Shown here one piece after another: positions 35,600 through 47,116 of a stretch of 64,000 nt of DNA. The stretch is from positions 682,001 through 746,000 of the forward strand of contig JAPWGK010000012.1 in assembly GCA_029641185.1 (NCBI GenBank), read 5' to 3'. The notes beneath the pieces are model-generated. The model made no database searches. It saw only the letters and a list, made by a program, of their open reading frames with translations, and was not told where the DNA came from. The DNA comes from Pseudofabraea citricarpa (taxonomy: Eukaryota; Ascomycota; Leotiomycetes; Helotiales; Dermateaceae). Numbering within the stretch: the first letter of the stretch is position 1; every line of letters begins with the position of its first letter. A program made the position numbers and the translations under genes.

Positions 35600-38300
35600 A
35601 TTAGTTTACTATCGATAAAATATTATAAAAGGATATCTAGTTTTAGCTTATTATTATTATAAGCTAACTTATTAGCTATTTCGAAGATTATTATAAAAAG
35701 TTCTAATAATATACTAGGAATTACCTTAAGGAGATTATTATAAATTTAACGATTCTAAAATTTATTTATAATATATATTTCGAAAAATTCTATTATCTTT
35801 ATCTAGCTAATTCTATAGGATCGACTATTAGCTTATATCTTAGCTCCTCGATTTAGAGGTATATTAAAGAAGTAAGTATAATTATAAGCGAATTATAAGT
35901 TAAGTCTAATAAATCTTATAAAATATAAACTAAGGAATAAACGATTATTATTATTAAAGTTATTAAACTTCTAAATAATCTCTTCGCGTTTTATATAAGA
36001 TAACTCTAATATATAGGCTTTAGCTAGAATTCTTAATACTTTATATATAGTAAGTAATAGAATTTAATTAGCTAGAATACTTATCTACTAAATTAATTTT
36101 CTATTATTTAAAATAACTAAATCGGCGATTATTTTTATAATAATACGTAGCTTTAGTATATCTTATATAATAATAGATAATAGCTCGTATACGTTATCTA
36201 AGAATAATATATTAAAGGTTATTTAGCTCTTTTTTATTATACGATAATATAAAAGCTTAATAATATTATATAATAAGTTAGATAAGTTTTTCTAGTAAAT
36301 AATAAATCCTAATATTAGCTTATTACTTATATAAGCGAACCTAGTTTATATTATATTTAAAATAAGCTTATAAGTATATTTTTTATTTTATATAATAATA
36401 TTATCTTCTAATATAATAACTAAATTATAATAGGATTATTTACTATAATTCTAGTATTCTATAAACTTTTTAGTCGTAAAATAATATATTAGACGTCTTA
36501 TATTAACTCTAGAAATATTATCTCTAACTAATATATTTAGATTATAAGGATTTATCGATTAATAAATATAATATATTATATAATATCTTTAGATAAAATA
36601 AAGATAATAACTAGTATTATTATTATAGTTAGGACCTATTATAAATTTATATATAACTTATAATATAAGGCGTAATTAACTTACTAGGTAATTATCTAAA
36701 AGTCTAAATAAGTTTATATCCTTATTAATATTCTATTAATAAAAGTTTATCTTAGTCTAAATATTAGCTTTAGATAAGATTATTTTTATATAGCTACCGA
36801 AATCCTTAATCTTATTTAGTAATAGGTAGGCAGATACTAGGATCTAAAAGTCGATTCTTAACTATTTATAAGTCTTATTATTAGTAATATTAAAGTTCTT
36901 AATTACTTACGCCTTATTATATATCGTATATATAAATTTATTACTAATATACCTAGGCTAAGTAATATTAAGAATCTAATAACCTACTATATATTAAGCG
37001 CTTATTTATTTTAAGGTATTCTTACGTTATATAAATAAAATACCTAGGTTATAGCAAGTAAATAATATTAATATAAATATAATAATAATAACCTTAGAGT
37101 TATCTTTTGTATCTTTAAATAACTTATAATTTTTATATAAATATCCTTTAACCTTTTTAAACTTACTAGCGTATATTAGGGTTTTTATATTATTACGCGT
37201 ATTACTATAATATATAAGAGACTTAAACTTTATTAAAAGTCGCTTAAACTTATAAGCCTACTAATTTATATAATCGGGTAATACGACTAATAAGAAGAAT
37301 CTTAGATAAGATAATAAGTTAGGTAGATTAAGTATATTAATTAGATTATCTTTAGGATTAGCGTCTAAGTATTATTAGGCTTATTTATTATAGTTATTAA
37401 GCGTATTATAATAAATATCTTCTTTTACCTTATATCTTCGAATAATCTCTTATTATTCTAATAATAGCTAAATTTAATTAATATATCGTCTAGAGATATT
37501 ATACCTAGTAGGAATATACTTACGAAATAATAAATAAATATAACTAAGATAATTTTACCTAAACTAATCTTATTTACTAGTATAACCGTATATATATTTT
37601 TCTTACGATAAATCTTAAGTATTTTATATATATTATAAACTTATAAAAAAGTTAATACGAGAGTAAAAGGTATATCTTCTAATTAAGATTAATTAAGGTT
37701 AAAAATACCTAGATCCTAATATATCTTAGTATAATTACGTAGCTAATAGTCTAGATTATTAAGTAACTTCTTAATATTTTATATCTTAAGTAACTCTTTT
37801 TCTAAGATAAAATCTAAATCTAACTTATATATATAATTATTCGTACCTAAACTATTAATCTTCTTAGCTTATTATAATTACTTTTAATTATAAATCTCTT
37901 AAGTATTATTCTTATTAGAGATCTAGGATTCGTAATAAAGTTTATAAAAATTTAATAGTTTAATATAATATTATAAGATAATATAAATAATATTATATTA
38001 GCTAATAATTATATCTAAATTAAAAGGATCCTATAGATCTTTAGCCTCTTTTAGTAGCTCTTAGTTTATAAAACTACTACGTTCGGAAGATTCTTAGCTA
38101 TTATATTAATTATTATTAGAAGAATATTCTTAAGATTAATTATTATCTATTACCTTAACTTTTATATTATCTTATTTTATAATTAAGTTATTATCTTTAA
38201 CTAAAAATAGAAAAATCGACCTTAATAAACTTATAAGACGTAATAAAAGATATCTAAGTATATTATTACTAGGTAAGCTATATAAGCGATTAAATATAAG
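35600..38300 (-). pseudogene. SNF2-family helicase/ATPase relic
   Basis: Minus-strand frame broken by TAA/TAG. Near 37,600-37,520 it reads ILVNKISLGKIILVIFIYYF, fitting helicase motif I (D-E-M-G-L-G-K-T-x-x-x-I). About 1,700 bp further along the strand, at 35,913-35,755, it reads R-L-N-L-x-F-A-Y-N-Y, then F-F-N-I-P-L-N-R-G-A-K-I-x-A-N-S-R-S-Y-R-I-S. This is the SNF2 motif V-VI pattern G-x-N-L-Q-x-A...D-P-P-W-N-P-x-x-E-x-Q-A-x-x-R-x-x-R-I-G-Q, in correct order and spacing (about 560 codons). SNF2 ATPases remodel chromatin or repair DNA in the nucleus. It lies upstream of the Tnp2 relic on the same strand. It cannot be functional. Confidence 0.6.
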
Positions 38301-38478
38301 TACTAATAATAAAAAAGTATATGATATTATAAGATTATTAGTAAATATATTATCTCCCTAGTTATTATTTATCTAATTATATTAGGCTTTTTCTATTATA
38401 ATAAAGAATAAAGATTACTTCTTAATTAATTATCTTTTTAATAAAAGGTTATTTTTATTAGTTATCTTTCGTTTTTAG

Positions 38479-38985
38479 GGTATTATTAATAAACCTAGCT
38501 CTATTAATAAAGCTAGCTCTATTAATAAAGAAGTTAGCTCTATTAATAAAAAAGTTAGCTTTATTAATAATAAGGTTAATTTTATTAATAATAAGATTAG
38601 CTTTATTAATAAAGATATTAGCTTCGTAGATAAAAACGTTAGCTTTATAAATAAAGAAGCTAGCTTTATTAATAAAGAAGTTAGTTCTATTAATAAAGAT
38701 ATTAGCTTTATTAATAAAAAAGCTAGCTTTATTAATAAAGATATTAGTTCTATTAATAAAAATATTAGCTTTATTAATAAACCTAGCTTCGTTAATAAAC
38801 CTAACTTTATTAATAAACCTAGCTTTATAAATAAACCTAGTTTTATAGATAATAAACCTAGCTTTATAGATATTATTTATCTAGATATTTATACCTTTAA
38901 GAGCGATATATTATATACTAGGGATAATATTCCTAGTAAACTTAAAGACGATATAACTAAACTTAAGGCTAAATACTTTATTTAA
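38479..38985 (+). pseudogene. Heptapeptide-repeat frame, 168 codons open
   Basis: Open from just after a TAG (38,476) to TAA (38,983-38,985), without ATG. About 14 units of 21 bp code x-(A/I/V)-S-(F/S)-I-N-K heptapeptides, for example KASFINK, DISFINK and EVSSINK; the last units shift to 18 bp (PSFINK). After the repeats comes a charged, non-repetitive tail (DILYTRDNIPSKLKDDITKL). The repeat block spans about 38,488-38,875. It is one of the few long open frames in the RIPed block because its codons offer few CAA, CAG or TGG. It is probably an exon or C-terminal part of a transposon-borne protein. Function unknown. Confidence 0.5.
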
Positions 38986-39719
38986 TTAGCTTTATTTACT
39001 TTATCTAATATCTACTAAAAAGATTTACTAGATAATACTAATAATCTTTTCGGAGGATTTATTATAATAACTATAAGAATATTATTAGTTTTAGTAACCC
39101 TCTTAAGAGACTTAATACGATTATTATTCTTTCTAGTAATAATATTAAATAAACGGTTATTTACCTCTAATAATAATATCTACTTTTCCTAAAATATACT
39201 AATTAATCGTTATATATTAATTTATTAAAGTAATATTAAGTAATACGCGTAATAATCGACTTCTTCTTATTTTAACTTATTAGAGTTACGTTATAAGTAT
39301 TTACTTTTATTAAATATTTTACTTACCTTAAGAGCTTTTTAGATAATAGTTAATTTTAGGCTAGAAAGTCTTAATTAAGCGATATAATATTTACGTATAT
39401 ACGCGTCGTATAACTTATTATATATTAGTATAAATACTTCGGAATTTATTTATATCTTAAGTATTACTAGGTTTTTTAATCTAAGATATTAAACTAATAT
39501 AATAAGGTTATTATAAGTATTATAAGGAATAAGTCTAATAAGATTATTATTATTATTAGTATTATCTTATAAGAAGACGATAATATTTTTAAGAAGTCGC
39601 GCCTCTAATATTTATTTCCTTTTAGTTATCTGTTATCTAATATTAGGGGCTATAATCTAAAGATAAGTATTAGCTAATAAAAGTATATATATAAGGGCGT
39701 AAATATACTTACTAGGAAT
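38986..39719. other. AT-rich, unassigned
   Basis: No coherent frame or repeat recognised. Confidence 0.35.
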
Positions 39720-40060
39720 AATATTACTAGGGTATACCCTAGGCGCGAAAGGGTTAACAAGGTAATATATAATAATATACGCGAAGTAAGTCCCTAGTAT
39801 ATATAACCTAGATATAAAAGAGTTAATAGGATCGATTTATACTAGTAATATATTAGCTAGTATATTATAGCTACAAGAGCATAAGAATACTTACCTAGTA
39901 ATATTATACCTAGGATACGCCTTAGATATAAAAGGGTTAATAAGATCGATTTATACGAGTAATATATTAGTTAATATAATTATAAAAGCGTAAATAACTT
40001 TATTAGTAATAATAATATCCCTAGGATATACCTTAGGCGCTAAAAAATACTAGTATATAA
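39720..40060. repeat. Degenerate tandem repeats, period about 113 bp
   Basis: A block of the type CCTAGG...TAGATATAAAAGGGTTAATA recurs at about 39,743 (GCGCGAAAGGG form), 39,811, 39,924 and 40,038 (GCGCTAAA form). The steps are 68, 113 and 114 bp. Each full unit also holds GATCGATTTATAC and TAGTAATATATTAG. Non-coding. Confidence 0.6.
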
Positions 40061-40559
40061 CGATCTAAGGATTATAATAATAATTAACGTATTAGGGTAT
40101 AAAGATATAAAGGTATAAAAGTATAAGAGGAGATTAAAGGAAAAGAATAAGTTATATTAAGATAAACGAGATTATACGGCCTCGTACGACTTTATATAAT
40201 CTCGCGTAATAATAATAATCTCGCTTAATATATGATTATAATATATACTTTAGTACTTTTAAGTTTTTTCCTAAGTAAGTATTATTATAAAGATAATATC
40301 CTTAGATATATATTAGTATTAAGCTATATAAGTAATATCTTATATATTATTATCAAGAATATAATTTATATAAATTATTTATCTATTATCTAGTAGATAT
40401 TTTATATATTACCTTAGTAATATAAGCCTTACGCTAACTAGCTAGAGTAAGCGATTATTATACTTAGTTATTACTAAAAGTAAGTAATTTTACTCTTTTT
40501 ATATAATTTTATATATCTAATATAATTATTTCCTCTTTTAGTAATACAAGTATTATACC

Positions 40560-41180
40560 TAGGTTATAAGAGCTAAAACGGAAGTTAATATTAATATTAT
40601 AAAGTAAAAGTAATTTAATATTACTAAAATCGTAGCTTATAAGATACGTAAGAGGGTTATTAAAAGAATTTATAGATCTTTTAGGTATAAGTAGTTTAAG
40701 AAAGAAGAATTATAAGATAAAAGATATAATAAATAAAAAGAAAATAAAAGATAATAAAAAGCTAAAAGAAATACTACTATTAAAATATAAGAAATTACTA
40801 AAGATATATATATTATAGCCTAGGTATAATATTCCTAATAATTATATTAATAATAATATCCCTAGGATATAATATTAAAGTAAAAGAAGCTTATAAATCT
40901 AAAATACGTACGACCTTAGATTAAAGAGTTTATTATTATAAAGTAAAAGGAGAAAGCGAAACCTCCCTAAATATAATTAACTTAGTAAATATCTTTAAAT
41001 ATATTAGAAGTAGAAAATTCGAATATTAGAGGAAACTTAAGAAAATAAAATAATAATAATAATAATAGGTAATATCTACTAATAAAGCGTAAATAATAAA
41101 AAAAAGATTAAAAGAATAAACGTAATAAGAATAAACGTATTACTAAGTATATATAATCGTATTAAACGTAATCGCTTTAA
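40560..41180. other. AT-rich stretch, Lys-rich frames only
   Basis: Low-complexity plus-strand codons (Lys/Arg/Asn) with no family pattern. It may be the N-terminal part of the frame that follows. Confidence 0.25.
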
Positions 41181-41960
41181 CTAGCGTGTAGATTATATAG
41201 GTTAGCTAATAATCTTAAGAGCCGTAATATTATATTACTTTAATAAGTCGAAGGCCTAGGTAATAATAAAACTAGAGACTTAGAATAAAGTTTATTTTTA
41301 TACTAGGCTAGATAAAATAAAGATTACTAGTTTTATTAAGAAGATATTCTTATATCTAAATTTATCCTCTAAATTATATAATAAAGCCTAGAAGAAAGTA
41401 AAATACGATTATAAAAACTAGAGGATATAAATTATTATTAAAACTACCGATTTTATTAACGATTTTATCGAATAATAAGAAGATTATATTATATTAGAAA
41501 AATATCTTTCGTTTATAAAGTTAAGAGTATTATTTAATCGAGAGTTCTAGATATATTAGTTAGTAAATATCTTTTCTCTTATATATCTAGCTATAAATTT
41601 CGAGAATTTATTAAAATTAAGTATTAATTTTCTTTAATATAAGTATAAGTAGCTTTCTTTCTTATCCTAGAGATAATTTACCTAGATAATAAATACTTAT
41701 ATTTAGCTAATATATTATTATCGATTAATATATTTTCTTAATTAGATTAATAATAAGAAACTAGATAAATATAATAAAAACTACTTATTAGGTTAATTTA
41801 ATAGATTTTATTAATATAATATTTTTAAGAATCTTTTTATTTATAATTTTAGACTAAGGGATTTACTAATATTAAAGAATAAGAGTACTAGAATTATTAT
41901 TAACTCTAATAAGAACTTAGATAATAATATAAACTAAGACTTTTTTATATAACTTATATA
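41180..41960 (+). pseudogene. Unrecognised plus-strand protein relic
   Basis: A frame of about 260 codons with TAA/TAG breaks only. It shows ordered segments such as N-K-V-Y-F-Y-T-R-L-D-K-I-K, K-V-K-Y-D-Y-K-N, LRVLFNRE, YLAINFENLLKLSINFL and RLRDLLILKNKS. The residue mix is that of a globular protein rather than random AT-rich DNA. I recognise no family. Its place inside the ~14 kb insertion suggests an accessory gene of that element. Confidence 0.35.
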
Positions 41961-42439
41961 TATAATTATAGTTATAAGTATAATTATAAGTATAATTATA
42001 AGTATAATATAATTATAGATATATTATAAAGGATTTTTTAGGCGCTAGTAGCGGTATTTTTTAGGACGATATTATTATATATAATAATTTACTAGGTATT
42101 ATTTTATATTAAGATATCGTATCGTATAATATTATATATTTATTTAGAGTTATATAAGGATAATATACCTAGTAAAGAGTTTGTAGTAGTTATATAATAT
42201 TCGTATTATAATAAGATAAATAACTTTTATATCTTTTAGTATTAGTATAAGTAATAATATATATATAATAGTATATATACTAATAGATAATATATAATAT
42301 TATATAAATATAAATTAATATAATATCTTTATAATACTACGATTATATATATATATATAATATTATAGCTATATATATATAATAATTATTATACTATTAT
42401 ATAATATATTAAGGTATAAGGAGGTTCTAAGTTCGCTTA

Positions 42440-42565
42440 CGAATATTAAAGCCTAAACTAGAGCCTAAACTTAAGCTTAAGCTTAAACCTAAGCCTAAGC
42501 TAGCTCGAACTAAGCTTAAACCTTAGAACTTATATTAATCTAGTTTTAAGCTAGGTTTAATATAA
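42440..42565. repeat. Second AGCTTAAG-type array
   Basis: Runs of CCTAAACTTAAGCTTAAGC and CCTAAGCCTAAGCTAGCTCG. Similar in make-up to 30,240-30,545 and about 130 bp inside the 3' LTR of element B. Confidence 0.5.
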
Positions 42566-42697
42566 GCTTAAACTTTATATAAGAAGCTATTAAATACTTT
42601 CTTAGTAGCGATTATTTATAATATTATACTTATATAATATTACTTTATATAAGATATAATCTAATTTAATACTTTTTAAAAAAAAAAGAATTATTAA

Positions 42698-42907
42698 TAT
42701 TAAAAGAATTATATACTTTTTATTTATATCTCTTAAGTTATAAGTATTCGGTTAAATCTTAGTACTTCGTACGAATAATATATTATATATAAGTTAATAT
42801 ATTCGTAAATAGATTAATTAATTTAATTAACTAAGTATTAATATATATTTATAATTATATATATATTATTTATATATATATATAATTATAAGATAGTTAT
42901 ACTAATA
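42698..42907 (+). repeat. 3' LTR of element B (210 bp)
   Basis: Begins TATTAAAAGA after an A-rich tract and ends ATACTAATA. It aligns with 15,778-15,986 and with 7,890-8,098. Followed by ATTAT, the target-site duplicate. Confidence 0.85.
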
Positions 42908-45900
42908 ATTATTATTATTATAACCTCTAAAATAAACTAGTAGAAAGCTAAGAAAATCTTTTTAAAAGATTGTAACTTATAACTCGATTAATTCTTTTAA
43001 TTTTATTATTAAGCTCGTATAAGACGAATCTAAAAGCTTATAAACTTAGATATTATAAACGTAAAAAGTATAAATATTAATCCTCTTATATAAGTATTAA
43101 TTATTAATAAGCTTATTAATAAGAGAATAATACTTAATTAATAATTATACTTAGATTAAATAATAATTAATAAGCTTTTTAGACTAAAACCTAGCTTATT
43201 ATAAGATATTATAATTATATATAATAATATATAATATAAGCTTAATACTTAGTTAAGGATTTATATTATAAAATAAGTAAGCTAATTATATAATATAACC
43301 GAATATTATACTTTTAAGTAATAAATTAAATAAATAATTTTTCTTTTAATCTTAATTCTAATTAATATAATAATTAGGAAAGAAAAAAACCTAAGTTTAT
43401 AAATAATTATTTAATTATTAAAATTATAACTTATATTTATTAATAATAATATATTAATTATTATTTACTAAGAATATAATATTATATTTAAGTAAATAAA
43501 AAAAAAATATAAATCTTATATAATAATATTAAGAATAACTTAGAATATTTTAATAAGCTTAAGTATATAATATATTAGAGATATAAAGCTTACTTATAAT
43601 TAAAAAATTTCTTATAATAATATTTATAAAAATAACTTTAAAATAAGAAAAACTTTAATTAATAAAATATATTAAAATAAATAAGCTTAAACTCCTAGGT
43701 AAAATATTTAAGTAATATAAAAATTAGTTTTTTATTTTAATATATAAAAATTTAATTTAATTTATAATTAAAAAGATAATAATTTTTATTATTTTTAAGG
43801 AAGAATTAAATAATACTAGAAATTAATATATTAGCTTAACTTAATAAAAATAAAAGTAATTATATTTTTATTAAAATAAAAAAGATAAAAAATATTTCTA
43901 GAAACTTTTAATATATTTATTTCTTAAATATATTTTTATAAGAAACTTAGAAAAAAATCTTAGAAATTCTTTTTCTAAAGAAAAATATTATATAATTTAA
44001 GATTATTTATAAAATAAAAACTAGGATTTAATATATAATAAACTTATTAAGAAAGATTAAAAAACCTTAAATTTTAAGAATTTATTTAAAAAAAAAAAAA
44101 AAATCTTCTAGAAATTTTATTAATAAATACCTAGGACTTATAAATAAAATAATCTTAAACCTAAAACTTATAATCTAATAACTAGATATAAGTATTTATA
44201 TAATTATAAACTTTTTAAGTTATTTATTATCTAATAATATATTTATTAATAATTATAAAATTATTTACTTAGTAAATAATAAGAAATTTCTAGTTTTAAG
44301 CTTATTAATTAAAATAAACCTAAATAATATAATAAATATAAGAATTTTATATTTATTAATCTTATTTTATAATATTAGAATTATAAAAAATATATTAGAT
44401 AAAATAAATAAAAAATAAATATTAGATTTAATATTTTATACTTAAAATTATTAGGCTAAGATATCTTATTTTATTATATTATAATTATTTAGAATCTAAT
44501 CTTAGATATAAAAATCTTTCTTAGTTTTTAAGTCTTAGTTTTATTTTTTATTTAATTATAAGAAATATAAAAATCTTAGTAATACTTAAAAAAATATTTA
44601 TAAGAAATTTTAAGTAAAAGGAAAATAACTTATATTCTAAGAATATAATATTAAATAATAATCTTAATTTCTTAATATATATATTTTTTTTCTTATTTTT
44701 ATATTTTAGTAAATTATTAAACTTATAATATTAAATCTTAATTTTCTTAAGAAAAATCTCTAATATTATATTAATATTAAATCTCTTAATTATTTTAATA
44801 TTATATTTATTAGATTAATTTATAATATAAAGATAAGTAAGATAAAATAAATAAAATATAAATATTACTTTATAACTTATATTAACTAAAGAATATTAAA
44901 ATAATTATTAAAGAAAAAATTAGTTTATTTTTTCTAGAAAATTAATTTAAACTTATTTAATTTTAAATATAAATATAATAACTTCTTTTAATTATTTATT
45001 ATTAAAAATAAATATAATAAAAAGCTTTTTAGCTTTATATTAAGATAAAAAACTTATAAGAAGATATATTATTTTCTTAAAAGTTTTAAGAATTAGATAA
45101 AAACTTAATATAAGCTTCTAATTTATAAAATTAAGTAAGATAATAATATATTTATAATTATAATTAAAAGTATTACTTATTATTAGTATTAAACGAAAGA
45201 AATAAGTATTAATCTTAAGCTTTTTCTAATATATATATATAAGATAAATAATAAAATAAAATAAGCTAGATAAAAAATAATTATAAGATTTATAAAAATA
45301 AGAAAAAATATATATAAACCTTCTAGTAAGCTTATAACTAGAAATTATATTTATAAGAATCTTCTTATATAATATTAGCTTATTTTAAGCTAATAATATA
45401 AAAACCCTAAATAAAATACTTAACTCTTAGTTTTACTTATATTTTTAATAATATAATCCTAAGTAAATTATTAATTTAATAATAAATTTATAACCTAATT
45501 AAAATAAGATTTATATATATAATTATTAGATATATTTATTAATTAAAAAATAAAAAGCTAGAAGCTTAGTAAAAACTTTTAAAACTAGATTATAAGTTTA
45601 TATTAAATATTTAATAAAATATATTATATCTAATATTTATAAAATATAAATTCTTATATTTAATAGAATTATTATTACTAGAAATATTAAATTTAATAAA
45701 AATATTAAATATAATCTAAATAAAAAATAAAAAAAAAACTAATTACTTATAATTATTAAAATAATAATAAATACGATTAAAATTAAGAAACCTAAGATTT
45801 AAGATACTAGATTAATACTTAGTAATTTAATCAAATAAAAAGATATAAGCTTTATAATTAAGTAAAATAAGAAGCTTATTATAAAAAATAATAATATTCT

Positions 45901-46918
45901 TATTATTCTAAGAAATAATATCCTAGTTTTTTAAAAGATTAAGTTTTAAGTAAAAGCTAAAAAGCTAATATAAGAAATTATATTAATATTTTTAGTAATT
46001 ATAAAATAATAAAAAGATAATTTATTTAATTAATTTTTAGGACTTTTATCTCTTAATAATATTCTTAAACTTAAAAGTATATTAATTTTAGAAAATAAAA
46101 ATAATAATAAAATAATAAAAGCTAACTTAAATAATTTATTATTAAGATATTTTAGGTAATTATATAATAAAAGAAATTATATAACTAAGTAATAAGTTAA
46201 TAAGAACTTTTTTAGGAAAAACCTAGAAGAAAAACCTTAGCTTAATTTCTAGAACTAAAATATAAATATAAATATAAGAAATTTAATCTAATAATATAAT
46301 TTAATAAAAAACTTTAAGATAAAAATTATAAAAACTCTAGAGAAAATAAAAAAAATATAATATATTCTTTTATAAAAATAAGAAATAAATAGCTTAAAAA
46401 AATAATAAATTAAGCTAAATATTAATATATTAATATACTTAATAATTTTTATTATATTTATTAGTATAATTAATTAATAAGATAAAATAAAAATTATTTT
46501 AAAATAATATATATAATAATTATTATAATATTATAAATAAAAATCTTAATAATAAATATATAAACTAATAATTTCTTAAGTAAACTCCTAAGTATTTATT
46601 AAAATAATATACTAAAAATACTAAAATATTAGAAGAATTTAATAAATTATCTACTTAGTATTTATTTTAGAAATAATATAAGACTAAAATTTTAAAACCT
46701 AGAAAATAAAAATTACTAATAAATAATTAAGATCTTAGAAATAAAAATTAAATTAATCTTTCTAAAATAAATATTTATATATAAATTAAATTTATTTAAA
46801 ATAATAATCTAATATTAATTATAAATTATAATTTAGAGTAATTTATAAGATAATAAATCGATTATATTAACTTATATAATTACTTTTATATTATAATTAT
46901 TTTAAGTAATAATAATAA

Positions 46919-47116
46919 TATTATATAATAAAAGTAAAGATAATTTAAATAATTAAGAAAGTATAAAAAGTATAATTTATATTATCTAATTTAAGAGAAG
47001 CGAGAGATTATAAGAAAGAATATATTTATATAAGAATAATACTTATTACTAAGTAAATTATCTTAGTTATCTTAATCTCTTATATAATAAATTACTTAAT
47101 CCTAGATTTTATAATA
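46919..47116 (-). repeat. 3' LTR of the reversed family C element (198 bp)
   Basis: Direct repeat of 54,400-54,597 and reverse complement of the LTR at 15,486-15,682. Keeps GAAGCGAGAGATT where the partner has AAATAAAAGATT. Confidence 0.83.

Larger units (their letters stand above)
28511..42697. mobile_element. About 14 kb insertion with Tnp2-type transposase and SNF2 relics (candidate large DNA transposon)
   Basis: This stretch lies between the RNase H end and 3' LTR of element B, where such elements normally have only a short tail. It holds, in order: a Thr/Pro-rich plus-strand frame (28,600-29,800), an AGCTTAAG-type array (30,240-30,540), a minus-strand Tnp2-like transposase relic (34,400-31,300) and a minus-strand SNF2 helicase relic (38,300-35,600). 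It continues with a plus-strand heptapeptide-repeat frame (38,479-38,985), ~113-bp tandem repeats (39,720-40,060), an unrecognised plus-strand frame (41,180-41,960) and a second AGCTTAAG array (42,440-42,560). Two arrays near the ends would suit the subterminal repeats of CACTA-type elements. No TIR or TSD could be fixed, so it may be more than one element. Confidence 0.45.
15778..42907 (+). mobile_element. Copia family B element (209/210-bp LTRs, TSD ATTAT) expanded by nested insertions
   Basis: The LTR pair 15,778-15,986 and 42,698-42,907 matches the solo LTR at 7,890-8,098. ATTAT flanks both ends (15,773-15,777 and 42,908-42,912), and the family C sequence is continuous across the site once B is removed. 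An A-rich purine tract (AAAAAAAAAAGAA) precedes the 3' LTR. The 27-kb span is inflated: a 6.76-kb family A element sits at 19,348-26,107, and about 14 kb that is not Copia pol lies between the RNase H end (about 28,500) and the 3' LTR. Own coding relics are given separately. Confidence 0.8.

Noticed and set aside
38488..38875. CRISPR-like array from the 21-bp repeats
   Set aside because: Units are adjacent without spacers and code heptapeptides in frame.
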